From Pseudomonadota bacterium (GTDB lineage: Bacteria; Pseudomonadota; Gammaproteobacteria; Burkholderiales; Gallionellaceae), in contig JAJZTF010000006.1 of NCBI GenBank assembly GCA_021821945.1, forward strand, positions 62,001 to 126,000: a DNA stretch of 64,000 bases, given 5' to 3'. This document shows, piece after piece, positions 47,500 through 57,091 of this stretch (positions are counted from its first letter, which is position 1; each line of letters starts with the position of its first letter). The notes under the pieces are model-generated. The model had not been told where the DNA came from. It did not search any database and was given only the letters and a program-made list of their open reading frames with translations. The translations under genes were made by a program, and so were the position numbers.

Positions 47500-50400
47500 T
47501 TATTCTGTTCCGCCCCTCATCCTGATCGCCGCCTCTACATCCACCGACACCACCTTGGATACCCCCTTTTCCTGCATGGTCACCCCGATCAGCTGATGCG
47601 CCATCTCCATCGCGATCTTGTTGTGGCTGATGAACAGGAACTGGGTCTGCTGGGCCATTCTCGCAACCAGAGAGCAGAGTCTTTCGGTATTCGCATCGTC
47701 AAGCGGCGCATCCACCTCGTCGAGCAGGCAGAAGGGCGCGGGGTTCAGCCTGAACATCGAGAAGATCAGCGCGATTGCCGTGAGCGCCTTTTCCCCCCCG
47801 GAGAGCAGATGTATCGAGCTGTTCTTCTTGCCAGGCGGCCGGGCCATCACCTGCACCCCGCCATCGAGTATGTCCTCTCCCGTCATCACGAGCCTTGCCT
47901 CGCCACCCGCGAAAAGGACGGGGAAAATTTCGGAAAGCTGCAGGTTGACCTGATTGAAGGTATCCATCAGAAGTTCGCGAGATTCCCGGTCGATATGGCG
48001 TATCGCCTCCTCCAGCGTTGCGATGGCCTCCTGCAGATCGCGGCTTTGCGCATCCAGATAATGCTTGCGTTCCGTTGCGGCCTGCAACTCCTCCAACGCC
48101 GCAAGGTTCACCGCCCCCAATGCCTCTATCCCGGCGGCCAGTCGGTTGATCTGCCCCTGCAGCGCGGCAGGCTTGGCATCGGCCATCAAGGGAATGAGGC
48201 TGGATTCGTCAACCCCCTGAAGCTGTGCGTCCCACTGCTCGAAATAAAGCCTCGCCTCCTGTTCCTTCAATGCAGTCTCGTTCAGCTTTTCGCGCAACCC
48301 CGAAATCCTGTGTTCAGAGGACATGCGCTCCTGTTCCAGCTTCTGCAGGTCATGCGTCGCGGCATCCAGCCTGTTGCGCGCATCGCTTAGCGCTTCTTCC
48401 CTTGCATGGCGCTGATCGAGCGCCTCCTGAAGGGACTGCTCCACTGACTCGTCCTGGCTTTCAGACAATTCGGATTTCAGCGCCTCGACGCCATTCTCGG
48501 CAATCGACAGGGAATCTGCGATGCGCCTTATCGTGGCATTGAGATCCGTAATCTTGTCCACACAGGTTCTGGAAAAGAACCTGGCCTCATGCAATGCATG
48601 TTGTGCCTTCTCCGCTTTTGACCTCAGCTCGCGCAGCGCCGCCTCCCCGGAATATGACTCGCGCCTTGCCTCTTCGAGCCTGCCAGAAGAAGCCGCTATC
48701 TCTTCGGTCAGTGCCTCCATCCGAATCAGGATTTCCTGCTGATGCTCGCGCTCGGCATCCGCCTGCATCTCGAGCTCTCGTATATCCTCGTCGATCTTGC
48801 TGCTGCGCAGAAGATTGTGTTCGTTCGCCTGCACGAGCTTCTGCAGCTGCAACTGAAGTGCATGCAGCCTCTGTCTTCCCTCGTTCGCTTCCTTGCGCAA
48901 TGGCGGAATCTTCATCTCCACATCGCGATGATTCTGCTCCGACTCATGAAGCTGCTGCCTCGCATCAATCGCCCTCGACCTGTGGGATTCCATCTCGGCT
49001 TCGAGCTGCTCTATCTCCCTTTGCCTTGCAAGCACGCCGCTCAACTGGCTGTCGGGCGCATGAAACAGCACGCCGTGCCTGAAAACCATATGCCCTTCGG
49101 GCGTGACGATGCATGCCCCTGCGGATAGGCTTCCCCTCCTCTTCATCGCAAGGGCCAGATCTTCCGCGACCTGGATCATTGAGAGCCATTCGCAGAGCAC
49201 GGGATAAATCTCGTCGTTCAGGCAATGCACGAGATCCAGCAGCCCGCCACCCGCTTCAGCTGCGCCGGATGCTGGTTCGTAAAGTGCAAGTCTTGCGGGC
49301 GGCACATCCATCCACGCATCGGCATGCCTTGGCAGCGCATTGAGCCTTTCGCCTAGCACGGCCTCCAGGGCGCCCTCCCATCCTTCCCTGACGCGTATCG
49401 ACTGCCAGAGACGGGGCAGGCCATCGAGACCGTGATCCTTCAGCCAGCCTTGCAGTTCCTTGTCCTGCCCCTGCTGCAGCTGCTGCAGGGCCTGGAGGCG
49501 CGCCTCGATTCTTGCCCCGCGTTTTTCCTCCTGCTGCAATGTGCCCCGCAGTACATTCAGCGCCTCTGCAAGCTTTGGCAGTTCTTCCTGCAGGCTTGAC
49601 AGTCGAGATTCGCGCTCGGCCTGCTCCATCTCGGACAGCGCCATCTCCTCCCGGGCCTGCTGCAAGACATCATCGTCCGTTTGCTGCAAGGCGCTCCTCT
49701 CCTGGGTGAGACGAAGCTTTCTGGCGTCGAGCTGAAGCAGGTTGCGGCCGGCATTGTCGTGCTGCGTCTTTGCAAGCTGAAGCTGCTGCTGAAGCCCGAG
49801 ATTCTCCTGCTGCAGCGCATTGCATTGCGCCTGGACAGCGCGGAAAGCCTCCTCTGCGCCATGAAGATCCACGCTTTCTGCATTCTGCTCGGCCATCGCC
49901 AGCCTGATCTCGGCCTCTTCCTGCTGCTTCAGCCAGTGCTCAAGCAGGCCCTCGGACTGACTTTTCTGATGTTTCTGCTGCTCGATCTGCTGCAGGGTCG
50001 ATTCGATCTGCAGGGAGAGCCGCTGCTTTTGCTGGGCGGCATGCTTGATCTCCTGCTCGAGCCCCGCGATCCTCGCGTTCACGGCATAGAGATCACCCTG
50101 TTTTGCATGCAGATCGCCCGACAGCCGGAAGTGGCTGCCGCGCAACGTTTCGATGCGGCTCTCCGCTTCGCACAATGCGGCATTTTGGGCCTCCTGGTCT
50201 ATGCGCAACTGTTCCATGCTCGCCGCATGCCTGGCCTGCATGGCCTGAGCCTCACGCTTCTTGAACAGCCAGAAAAGCTGTTGCGCGGTTTCCCTTTCGG
50301 CCTGAAGCGCACGGTATTGTTTCGCCACTTCGGCCTGAACGCCCAGGCGTTCGAGCTGCGAGTCAAGCTCCTGCAGGATGTCGGCGACCCTCTGCAGGTT

Positions 50401-50967
50401 CTCTTTCGTGTCGGAAAGACGCTGCGCCGTGTCCTTGCGGCGGTCGCGATATTTCGAGACACCCGCCGCCTCTTCGAGAAACACGCGCAGCTCTTCGGGC
50501 TTTGCCTCCAGGATGCGGGAGATCATGCCCTGCTCGACGATCGCATAGGCGCGCGCGCCAAGCCCGGTGCCCAGGAAGATGTCCGTGACATCCCTGCGCC
50601 TTACCTTCTGGTTGTTGATGAAATAAGTGGATTCCCCGTTGCGCTGCAGCACGCGGCCTATCGAGATCTCGGCATAGCTCGACCATTGCCCTGCCGCCTT
50701 GCCCAGAGAATTGTCGAAAACCAGCTCGACGCTCGCGCGGGCAACGGGCTTGCGCTTGTCCGAACCGTTGAAGATCACGTCCTGCATGCTCTCGCCACGC
50801 AATGCCTGGGCGCGGGATTCGCCAAGCACCCAGCGCAGCGCATCGATGACGTTGGACTTGCCACACCCGTTTGGGCCTACCACGCCGACGATCTGTCCCG
50901 GCAGATGAATGTGGGTGGGATCGACGAAAGACTTGAATCCGGCTAACTTGATCTGGGAAAGACGCAA
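47500..50967 (-). CDS. smc: Chromosome segregation ATPase SMC, TTG start
   Basis: The 1155-residue condensin motor. Head halves: Walker [21 protein letters not shown] (about 32) at the N-terminus, and the signature [16 protein letters not shown] plus Walker [20 protein letters not shown] at the C-terminus. Long coiled coils (about 165-500 and 680-1000) flank the hinge (about 505-660, [18 protein letters not shown]). The start is TTG 50967, giving the family start [14 protein letters not shown]; the frame stays open further upstream, but that extension would overlap queF on the other strand. It works with ScpA and ScpB encoded at 37309-38617. No strong ribosome site is visible. Confidence 0.95.
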   Translation of the reverse strand: MRLSQIKLAGFKSFVDPTHIHLPGQIVGVVGPNGCGKSNVIDALRWVLGESRAQALRGESMQDVIFNGSDKRKPVARASVELVFDNSLGKAAGQWSSYAEISIGRVLQRNGESTYFINNQKVRRRDVTDIFLGTGLGARAYAIVEQGMISRILEAKPEELRVFLEEAAGVSKYRDRRKDTAQRLSDTKENLQRVADILQELDSQLERLGVQAEVAKQYRALQAERETAQQLFWLFKKREAQAMQARHAASMEQLRIDQEAQNAALCEAESRIETLRGSHFRLSGDLHAKQGDLYAVNARIAGLEQEIKHAAQQKQRLSLQIESTLQQIEQQKHQKSQSEGLLEHWLKQQEEAEIRLAMAEQNAESVDLHGAEEAFRAVQAQCNALQQENLGLQQQLQLAKTQHDNAGRNLLQLDARKLRLTQERSALQQTDDDVLQQAREEMALSEMEQAERESRLSSLQEELPKLAEALNVLRGTLQQEEKRGARIEARLQALQQLQQGQDKELQGWLKDHGLDGLPRLWQSIRVREGWEGALEAVLGERLNALPRHADAWMDVPPARLALYEPASGAAEAGGGLLDLVHCLNDEIYPVLCEWLSMIQVAEDLALAMKRRGSLSAGACIVTPEGHMVFRHGVLFHAPDSQLSGVLARQREIEQLEAEMESHRSRAIDARQQLHESEQNHRDVEMKIPPLRKEANEGRQRLHALQLQLQKLVQANEHNLLRSSKIDEDIRELEMQADAEREHQQEILIRMEALTEEIAASSGRLEEARRESYSGEAALRELRSKAEKAQHALHEARFFSRTCVDKITDLNATIRRIADSLSIAENGVEALKSELSESQDESVEQSLQEALDQRHAREEALSDARNRLDAATHDLQKLEQERMSSEHRISGLREKLNETALKEQEARLYFEQWDAQLQGVDESSLIPLMADAKPAALQGQINRLAAGIEALGAVNLAALEELQAATERKHYLDAQSRDLQEAIATLEEAIRHIDRESRELLMDTFNQVNLQLSEIFPVLFAGGEARLVMTGEDILDGGVQVMARPPGKKNSSIHLLSGGEKALTAIALIFSMFRLNPAPFCLLDEVDAPLDDANTERLCSLVARMAQQTQFLFISHNKIAMEMAHQLIGVTMQEKGVSKVVSVDVEAAIRMRGGTE

Positions 50968-50984
50968 TTTGGCAGTCGCAGCGA

Positions 50985-50990
50985 TATAAT
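50985..50990 (+). promoter_or_regulatory. Probable -10 element for queF
   Basis: A perfect TATAAT lies 31 bases before the queF ATG in the 53-base gap with smc. No convincing -35 is seen (it would fall within the first codons of smc). The leader would be about 20-25 bases, too short for a preQ1 riboswitch. Confidence 0.45.
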
Positions 50991-51020
50991 GCCACCATTT
51001 TAACCCAAACCATCCGTGAA

Positions 51021-51440
51021 ATGACCACCCAAGCCAGCAAGAACCTGGAAACATTCCCCAACCCGAATGCCTCCCGCGATTACCACATACACATGGAAAT
51101 CCCCGAGTTCACCTGCCTTTGCCCCAAGACAGGCCAGCCTGATTTCGCAACCCTGATCCTGGATTACATCCCCGATGCGCTGTGCGTGGAACTAAAGAGC
51201 CTGAAGCTTTACATGTGGTCTTTCAGAAACGAGGGGCATTTCCACGAGGCTGTCACCAACCGCATACTGGACGATCTGGTTTCCGCCCTGAAGCCCCGCT
51301 TCATGCGGCTTACCGCCAAATTCTACGTGCGCGGCGGAATCTTCACGAACGTGGTGGCCGAACACAGAAAAGACGGCTGGCTGCCCGCCCCTTTCGTCGA
51401 CCTTACGCGTTTCGAAAGCCAGTCAAATACCAGGGGATGA
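51021..51440 (+). CDS. queF: NADPH-dependent 7-cyano-7-deazaguanine reductase QueF (type I)
   Basis: Reduces preQ0 to preQ1 in queuosine biosynthesis. The 139-residue single-domain protein has the nucleophilic Cys in [14 protein letters not shown] (Cys about 34) and the QueF motif [20 protein letters not shown]. Length identifies the short type I (YkvM-like) form rather than the 280-residue E. coli form. The two glutamate/histidine residues for substrate binding appear kept. Divergent from smc. Confidence 0.95.
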   Translation: MTTQASKNLETFPNPNASRDYHIHMEIPEFTCLCPKTGQPDFATLILDYIPDALCVELKSLKLYMWSFRNEGHFHEAVTNRILDDLVSALKPRFMRLTAKFYVRGGIFTNVVAEHRKDGWLPAPFVDLTRFESQSNTRG

Positions 51441-51506
51441 GGCTAAAGCTCGGGCACTTAACGCCGATATCCATCATACGGTATCATTGTTCAACGGAGG
51501 TGCAAG

Positions 51507-51677
51507 ATGAAGACGCCAGACTTGACGAGCCACGAGGTCGAAATCGGCATACGGCCAGATCCTGAAACCAGGGAATCCGCGCTGCCTGCCGGACTCATCC
51601 AGGCGGATGCAGAAGCCTTCATCGACAGGATGCAGGCGATCGACGGCACCCTCAGGGCGCAAGCTCTTCCGCACTGA
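51507..51677 (+). CDS. Small ORF of 56 residues, unknown function
   Basis: A short gene between queF and the MazG-like gene. It has an ideal ribosome site (GGAGG, six bases before the ATG) and ends one base before the next gene's ATG, so it looks translated and coupled. The peptide (MKTPDLTSHEVEIGIRPDPE..., ending LRAQALPH) is acidic in its first half, has no hydrophobic segment and no motif I recognise. Confidence 0.6.
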   Translation: MKTPDLTSHEVEIGIRPDPETRESALPAGLIQADAEAFIDRMQAIDGTLRAQALPH

Positions 51678-51678
51678 C

Positions 51679-52044
51679 ATGCAGGAAGCAGGCACCTCTT
51701 CGGAACTGCAGATGCTGCGTGACAGGCTGCGCGCATTTGCGGACGAGCGCGACTGGGACCAGTTCCATACGCCGAAAAATCTGGCGATGGCGCTGATGGT
51801 CGAAACGGCCGAACTGCTGGAGCATTTCCAGTGGCTGACTCCGGCGCAGTCGAGCGACTTGAAAAGGGAAAGCCTTGCCGAGGTCAGTGAAGAGCTTGCA
51901 GACGTGCTGCTCTATCTCGTGCGCCTGGCCGACAAGCTGGGTGTCGACCTGCTCGAGGCCGCACTCCTAAAGATGGAAAAGAACGCACGTAAGTATCCTG
52001 CCGACATCGTCCGCGGCAGCGCAAAAAAATACAACGAGTATTGA
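51679..52044 (+). CDS. MazG-like nucleotide pyrophosphohydrolase (dCTPase-like)
   Basis: A 121-residue all-alpha NTP pyrophosphatase of the MazG/RS21-C6 group. The metal-binding pattern EExxE...ExxD is visible as ETAELLEHFQW (about 41-51) and EVSEELADVLLYLVRLAD (about 70-87); the phrase FADERDWDQFHTPKNLAMAL matches the dCTPase (XTP3-transactivated protein A) branch. It would clean up non-canonical nucleotides. ATG 51679 has GGAAG-poor context but follows the small ORF by one base, consistent with coupling. Confidence 0.88.
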   Translation: MQEAGTSSELQMLRDRLRAFADERDWDQFHTPKNLAMALMVETAELLEHFQWLTPAQSSDLKRESLAEVSEELADVLLYLVRLADKLGVDLLEAALLKMEKNARKYPADIVRGSAKKYNEY

Positions 52045-52072
52045 ATTCTGAAATCCCCAGACGGAAAACGAT

Positions 52073-52684
52073 ATGAACGATGCCCCGAGCAGGAAACGCA
52101 GCAAAATCACAGATGCAAAAGTCGAAAAAATAGGCCTCGCGGCCGCGAGGCTGCACAAGATGCTGAAAGAACTGGGGCATGCCAGAAACCTCGAGCAGAC
52201 CGCCTCGACCATGCCGGATGCCAGGGAGAGATTGTCCTTCATCGACCAGTCCATGCACGATGCATCGGAGAAAACCATCAGCGCAGTCGAATCCTCCCTG
52301 CCCCTGGCAAGCAGGAACAGGGAGGCCTGCAGCGAGCTCTCGATGCGTCTAGCCGATGCAAGGTTCAGCGAACACCAGCCCCTCGTCATGGATGTCATCT
52401 CGAGGCTAGGAGAGATGGCCGCGGCGGAAGAGACCATGCGCCACAACCTGATGCAGATCATGGAGGCCCAGGAATTCCGCGACGTCGCAGGGCAGATGGT
52501 CAACAAGATCGTGAAGGCCGCAGTCGAGATCGAGAACATCCTGCTTGACATCCTTCTCGAATATGCGCCCAACGTCAAGGATTCCCTGATCAGCACTTCA
52601 GGCCTGACCGCAGGACCGGGACATCACGCCAGCATCAGCGGGCAGGACGAAGTGGACGACCTCCTGTCTTCTCTGGGACTGTAG
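52073..52684 (+). CDS. cheZ: CheY-P phosphatase CheZ
   Basis: Dephosphorylates the chemotaxis regulator CheY. The 203-residue protein is a long helical hairpin; the catalytic region reads AQEFRDVAGQMVNKIV, with Asp and Gln at the positions of E. coli Asp143 and Gln147. The C-terminal CheY-binding helix QDEVDDLLSSLGL is nearly identical to that of E. coli CheZ. No other chemotaxis or flagellar gene is in the window, so this cheZ is away from its usual cluster. The next gene starts at the base after the stop (TAG). Confidence 0.93.
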   Translation: MNDAPSRKRSKITDAKVEKIGLAAARLHKMLKELGHARNLEQTASTMPDARERLSFIDQSMHDASEKTISAVESSLPLASRNREACSELSMRLADARFSEHQPLVMDVISRLGEMAAAEETMRHNLMQIMEAQEFRDVAGQMVNKIVKAAVEIENILLDILLEYAPNVKDSLISTSGLTAGPGHHASISGQDEVDDLLSSLGL

Positions 52685-52960
52685 ATGGGCAAACTTAAGG
52701 ATTCGGACATCAGAAAGCAACCGGCAAAGGAACCGCAAGGCTGGTTCTCTTCGCGCATCCAGCTCATCATCAGGCACAGGGTGCAGATATTGCAGAGCTT
52801 GCTCGCCCTGCTTTTCTTTCTGCTGGCGGTAGGCAGCCTTCAGTACATGACGCTGCTGGCCTCATGGCTGCATGTGAGCGACATGACGATGGGCAAGATC
52901 ATGGTGTACAGCCTGCCGTTCTGGATCGCGCTTGCCTTCTTCCTGATCTGGCGCTCATGA
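52685..52960 (+). CDS. Small two-helix membrane protein, unknown
   Basis: A 91-residue protein with a basic N-terminal 30 residues and two hydrophobic helices (about 37-58, LQSLLALLFFLLAVGSLQYM; about 70-90, KIMVYSLPFWIALAFFLIW). Its ATG is directly after the cheZ stop, so it is likely cotranslated with cheZ. I do not recognise a family. Confidence 0.65.
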   Translation: MGKLKDSDIRKQPAKEPQGWFSSRIQLIIRHRVQILQSLLALLFFLLAVGSLQYMTLLASWLHVSDMTMGKIMVYSLPFWIALAFFLIWRS

Positions 52961-52962
52961 GG

Positions 52963-53220
52963 CTAGGGATTATTCTGCCCTCCCGCATCCTTCAATAGCT
53001 GAGTCACCCCTGTCGGCATCACGGCTGCGCTCGTCTTTTCCTCGGTCGTGTCCACGAAATACCCGACCCCCCATGAAAGCAGGGAGGCGATCACGAGCAC
53101 CAGTATGCCGCGCGTAGGCCCCTTCGGTATCCCCTGGTCGTCGAGATAGCGATGGATGTACCAGGCCGCAAAGAAGAACACGACCGTCGAAATGACCAGA
53201 TTCCACAAGGATGGCATCAT
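52963..53220 (-). CDS. Small two-helix membrane protein, unknown
   Basis: An 85-residue protein with two hydrophobic helices (about 3-22, SLWNLVISTVVFFFAAWYIH; about 38-55, GILVLVIASLLSWGVGYF) and a polar C-terminal tail. ATG 53220 (MMPSLWN) has GGGAG eight bases upstream; ATG 53217 is equally possible. It ends two bases from the convergent membrane protein gene and starts 16 bases after the flavin oxidoreductase stop, probably in one transcript with it. No family recognised. Confidence 0.65.
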   Translation of the reverse strand: MMPSLWNLVISTVVFFFAAWYIHRYLDDQGIPKGPTRGILVLVIASLLSWGVGYFVDTTEEKTSAAVMPTGVTQLLKDAGGQNNP

Positions 53221-53236
53221 GTGTACTCCCGGCAGA

Positions 53237-54322
53237 TCATGTCCGCGCAGGTGCGCCCTGGGGGGCGGCACGCAGGTATTGAGGCGGCCAACCGGTTGCC
53301 TGGCCAAGCTCCCGGGCTGCCGCGAGTGGCCAGTAGGGATTGCGCAATATTTCCCGGCCTATCAGCACCATGTCCGCCTGCTGGCTCCGGATGACATGGT
53401 CGGCCTGTGAAGCCGAAGTGATCAGCCCGACTGCGGCAGTGGGGATGCCGGCTTCGCGGCGTATCCTCGCCGCGAATTCGCACTGGAATCCCGGCCCTGC
53501 AGGGATCTTCGCCGTCGGAAGCAGCCCGCCCGAAGAAACGTCCACCAGGTCCACTCCCCTATCCTTCAGGATCTTCGAGAGTGCCACCGTCTCGCCTATG
53601 TCCCATCCCCCTTCCATCCAGTCTGTCGCCGAGAGGCGGACCAGCAGCGGCAACCTTTCAGGCCATGATTTTCTCACCGCGTCGACCACTTCGCACACGA
53701 GGCGGATGCGGTTCTCGAAGCTTCCGCCATAGGCATCCTGACGCTTGTTGGATAGCGGCGAGAGGAACTGGTGCAGCAGATAGCCGTGGGCTGCATGTAT
53801 CTCGACTGCGCTGAAGCCTGCGTCATGCGCGCGCCTTGCGGCCGCCACGAATTGCGAAATCACATTTTTGATGCCGGCATCGCTTAGCGCCTCAGGCGCA
53901 GCATAGCCTTCGCCAAACGAAACGGCGGAAGGTGCCAACGTATTCCAGCCTCCCTCTGATTGCGAAAGCGTGCGCTGCGGCTCCCAGCCCAGCCCCACGC
54001 TTGCCTTGCGCCCTGCATGAGCTAGCTGTATCGCAGGAACACAGCCCTGGCCCTTTGCAAAGTCCGCGATGCGCGAAAGCGGCTCGATGTGCCGCTCGTC
54101 CCATATGCCGAGATCGCCCGGGCTTATCCTGCCTTCAGGCGCGATCGCGGTCGCCTCCATGATCATCAGCGCCGCGCCTCCAACCGCGCGGCTGCCGTAA
54201 TGCACGAAATGCCAGTCCGAGGCGACTCCCTCCTTCGCGGAATACTGGCACATCGGCGGTATGCCGATGCGGTTCGCAAAAGATATTTCCCGCAACCTGA
54301 ATGTTTCAAACAAATGCGCCAT
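53237..54322 (-). CDS. NADH:flavin oxidoreductase of the YqjM/NamA (old yellow enzyme) type
   Basis: A 361-residue FMN-dependent ene-reductase. Typical features: IGIPPMCQYSAKEG with the redox-tuning Cys (about 25), AIQLAHAGRKAS, EIHAAHGYLLHQFLSPLSN with the substrate-binding His pair, and the C-terminal phosphate site LIGREILRNPYWPL. Sequence and length fit the thermophilic-like OYE class (YqjM, XenA). The physiological substrate (quinone, nitro compound, enone) is open. It stands upstream of the small membrane protein gene. Confidence 0.92.
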   Translation of the reverse strand: MAHLFETFRLREISFANRIGIPPMCQYSAKEGVASDWHFVHYGSRAVGGAALMIMEATAIAPEGRISPGDLGIWDERHIEPLSRIADFAKGQGCVPAIQLAHAGRKASVGLGWEPQRTLSQSEGGWNTLAPSAVSFGEGYAAPEALSDAGIKNVISQFVAAARRAHDAGFSAVEIHAAHGYLLHQFLSPLSNKRQDAYGGSFENRIRLVCEVVDAVRKSWPERLPLLVRLSATDWMEGGWDIGETVALSKILKDRGVDLVDVSSGGLLPTAKIPAGPGFQCEFAARIRREAGIPTAAVGLITSASQADHVIRSQQADMVLIGREILRNPYWPLAAARELGQATGWPPQYLRAAPQGAPART

Positions 54323-54442
54323 GACTGCCCCCTTAATTGTCGGATAGACTCTAGCATAGCGGCGTTGTTCCGCAAATCCGTGCTCAGGACTCGCAAAGCC
54401 TGCGACTGGTGTAAAATGCCTCCATCAGTCACGAGGCATGAA

Positions 54443-54733
54443 ATGGAAAATCCATACCATATCCTTGGCGTATCTCCGAATGCCACCGCAGACGAGATCA
54501 AGAAGGCATACCGCGCGCTTGCCATGCGCCACCACCCGGACAGGAGCGATCATTCGAGCGCCGAGAGCCGGTTCAATGCCATCCAGAAGGCATACGAACT
54601 GCTCTCGGATCCCAGGAAACGGGCCGAATACAACCAGAGCATCAGCAACCGCATCATCATCGACCCGAACGAGGAAGCGCTCTCGCTCTGGCGTTCGCTT
54701 TTCAACCGATGCGAAATCGCTTACACACCATGA
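54443..54733 (+). CDS. J-domain protein, 96 residues
   Basis: A DnaJ J-domain with almost nothing else. Residues 1-66 (NPYHILGVSPNATADEIKKA, YRALAMRHHPDRSD with the HPD triplet, AYELLSDPRKRAEYN) form a complete J-domain; the last 30 residues (NRIIIDPNEEALSLWRSLFN) are a short tail. It should stimulate an Hsp70 such as DnaK, but has no zinc-finger or substrate-binding domain. Its stop overlaps the next start (ATGA), and it is first in a four-gene run with three unrecognised proteins that may be its clients. Confidence 0.85.
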   Translation: MENPYHILGVSPNATADEIKKAYRALAMRHHPDRSDHSSAESRFNAIQKAYELLSDPRKRAEYNQSISNRIIIDPNEEALSLWRSLFNRCEIAYTP

Positions 54734-55242
54734 AAAAAGTACACCCTGAATTTGCATACCAGTCGCGCGAGCTCGGCATCCAGATCGAGGACACGCTGGG
54801 CGATCCTCCCGACAAGAAGTATTACACGATGGTCGTAAAATCACTGATAGAAGAATTTGGAAACGGCTCGGAAATCGACGACGTGAATCTCCTGAGCTTC
54901 GCGGTCGCCGATCACCTGAAGTTCAAGGACCCGGGCGGACTGCTCGCACTGACCGACGACTACAATCAGTCCGACTTTCCAAGCGTGATCGCCATGGTCT
55001 CGTGCATCAACGATGCGACAGAAAAGGCGCTCACCACCGTCGGGCAGAAGAATCCCATGCTGGCATGCCGCGCGATCATCACGGCCTTCCTCTACAAGAA
55101 TCCGAAGCAATGGGCAGACGAGGATCATAGTCTCGAATCCCTGCAGAAGAGCGAAGAGGAGGATGAGGAGGATGAAGACCAGATGATGCACGGGCACGAC
55201 ATCGAACACCTTTTCGATTCAGGCGGAGACGAGAATGTCTGA
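54730..55242 (+). CDS. Unknown acidic protein, 170 residues
   Basis: I do not recognise this protein. It is soluble, mostly helical by composition, and ends in a very acidic tail (SEEEDEEDEDQMMHGHD) that also contains histidines and might bind metal or a basic partner. It overlaps the J-domain gene by four bases and the next gene by eight, so the three are translationally coupled. Confidence 0.72.
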   Translation: MKKVHPEFAYQSRELGIQIEDTLGDPPDKKYYTMVVKSLIEEFGNGSEIDDVNLLSFAVADHLKFKDPGGLLALTDDYNQSDFPSVIAMVSCINDATEKALTTVGQKNPMLACRAIITAFLYKNPKQWADEDHSLESLQKSEEEDEEDEDQMMHGHDIEHLFDSGGDENV

Positions 55243-56038
55243 CCAGAATACCAACCTTCCCGCAATCAGCCGCCAGATCACCGAACTCGTGCTGGCAGGC
55301 TCGCCCGAACATGCGGAAGAGACGCTGAACGAGACGGCAGAGCACATGGGCGATCTGGCCGTCGTGGAAGTGCTGGATGCGCTTGAGCCCCAGGTCGCAT
55401 CGATGCACCTTTCCGCCTTTGACGGCAGCAAGCTTTCCCTTGCCACGCTCCTGGTCTCGCCCAAGGCCTGGGCGCAGAGCCTCGCCTTCTTCGCGGCTCC
55501 GTGGAGCGACGACATGATAGAGGACGAGCCGGAGCTTCTGGCGGAGGCGCTTTTCGCCCACATCCACGGCATGCTCTTTGCAAGCGACGACCAGGAAAGG
55601 CGCTCTGCACTGATACATGAAGCGCTTGCGACCGACTGGGGAACGACCGCCTTTGCCGCGCTCTTCTCCACCGCATCCCGGGAAATCGCCGAACTCGCCA
55701 CCGAGATCCACGACCGCGGCCCGTACAGCACGGGACAGACTTCTTCCGATCACGACATCGTGCCCCTTGCGCTTGCGGTCGCACAAAGCGATCCTGAGGG
55801 TTGGGACCGCGTGCTTTTCGAGCTCTTTCCGAACTGGCAGCCTGGCGAACACCCGCTTGAAGGGCACGAAGGCTATGAGGAAGAGGACACGGGGAATGAC
55901 GAGGAGGAGCCGGGGGAAGAACACTGGGATTTCCGCTCCACCCAGGAGCTTCTGCAGCGTCTGCGCAAGCAGGTGCCGACAAGGCAGATAGACACGCGCA
56001 GCAACAGGCCCGGACTGGGCGAGGACATCTTCGCCTGA
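55235..56038 (+). CDS. Unknown acidic protein, 267 residues
   Basis: Not recognised. The first ~180 residues look like a helical repeat or bundle (PAISRQITELVLAGSPEHAE, LNETAEHMGDLAVVEVLDAL). A low-complexity acidic stretch follows at about 210-230 (GYEEEDTGNDEEEPGEE), then a short basic segment ending GLGEDIFA. No signal peptide, membrane helix or known catalytic motif. Its ATG is inside the end of the upstream gene (eight-base overlap). Confidence 0.72.
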   Translation: MSDQNTNLPAISRQITELVLAGSPEHAEETLNETAEHMGDLAVVEVLDALEPQVASMHLSAFDGSKLSLATLLVSPKAWAQSLAFFAAPWSDDMIEDEPELLAEALFAHIHGMLFASDDQERRSALIHEALATDWGTTAFAALFSTASREIAELATEIHDRGPYSTGQTSSDHDIVPLALAVAQSDPEGWDRVLFELFPNWQPGEHPLEGHEGYEEEDTGNDEEEPGEEHWDFRSTQELLQRLRKQVPTRQIDTRSNRPGLGEDIFA

Positions 56039-56043
56039 CCCCG

Positions 56044-56904
56044 ATGAAGCTCACAAGCCATACACCTCGCGTTCCGCATCTGGTGCAGGCGCTCGAAGCG
56101 CTTGCGCTTCAGCCCGACCATGCCGATACCGCAAACCGCCTTTTGGAGGAACTGTCCGGCATCACCGTGCTCGTCGCCCGAAGGTACACCAACGACAGGA
56201 CCGCAGACGGACTGCTCGAGGCATTTTATCTCACCAATGGCTGCATCTCCCTGGGCATCAGCCTGAACAGCGCTGAGGCCCCCCTGCCCTTTCTGCTGAA
56301 GCACGGCGCCGAGCGCTTATTCCAGATGGGATTCCGCAGCATCAAGGAACTGGCTTCACTACCCCCGCAGACCCTGATCGCGGACTTCGACAGCGATCCC
56401 GAAATACAGCAGCGCAACCTGAAGTCGCTCTTCCTCGAGATATGCCGTGCAGATCCCGGCGCATCCTGGAGCGGAGACGAAACATACAGGCGGGAACTGC
56501 AGATCAGGCGCGAAAATCAGGAAGTCGTCTCGTGCGCGAAATGGCTGCGCAGGCATCATCATGCAGGCGCGATCAGGGAGGCCGATCTCGATGCGAGCGC
56601 CGTGATCGCCAGCGCGGTCATCTTCTCGATTCTTGACGACGGTCGCATCGTTGCCCGCTGCGGCCAGAAGGACATCGAGGAATTGATACGCCGCGCGCGA
56701 GAAATGCAACCCGATGTCGAAATTGGCTGGCAGGCGCTGCTCAGGAAATCCCCTCCCGAATTCCAGGACCTGCTGCGCGCGCGCATGGACGAATTCAAGC
56801 ATTCCATCGTGAAAAAAATCCTGTCGAAGACGAAAACCGACAGGATCGTTGCAGAAATCCAGAACTGCTACGCTGGCGCAGAACAGGACGTCGAGTACGA
56901 CTGA
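56044..56904 (+). CDS. Unknown protein, 286 residues
   Basis: Not recognised. A soluble, largely helical protein (LVQALEALALQPDHADTANR, LLEELSGITVLVARRY, ERLFQMGFRSIKELASLPP). The phrase MGFRSIKELASLPP looks like a helix-hairpin-helix but is not sufficient for a call. It follows the preceding gene by five bases and ends the J-domain operon. No hydrophobic segment or signal. Confidence 0.7.
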   Translation: MKLTSHTPRVPHLVQALEALALQPDHADTANRLLEELSGITVLVARRYTNDRTADGLLEAFYLTNGCISLGISLNSAEAPLPFLLKHGAERLFQMGFRSIKELASLPPQTLIADFDSDPEIQQRNLKSLFLEICRADPGASWSGDETYRRELQIRRENQEVVSCAKWLRRHHHAGAIREADLDASAVIASAVIFSILDDGRIVARCGQKDIEELIRRAREMQPDVEIGWQALLRKSPPEFQDLLRARMDEFKHSIVKKILSKTKTDRIVAEIQNCYAGAEQDVEYD

Positions 56905-57091
56905 TCGGGCTGTCGCTCAACCCCTTTTCATTTCCCGACGACCTCTGAATTTCAGCATTAGCAAGGCTCAGGGCTTGCACGCCTCGAACACATTAAATTC
57001 TCTTAATCAAACTGCGTTGACTTCGATGTGTCCAACGAGTACGGTGACAACACTGATGCACATGGTGTATGCCTAATGAAAGGAGGAAATC

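Noticed and set aside
50968..51020. preQ1 riboswitch before queF
   Set aside because: The gap is 53 bases and the likely leader only about 20-25, too short for a known preQ1 aptamer.
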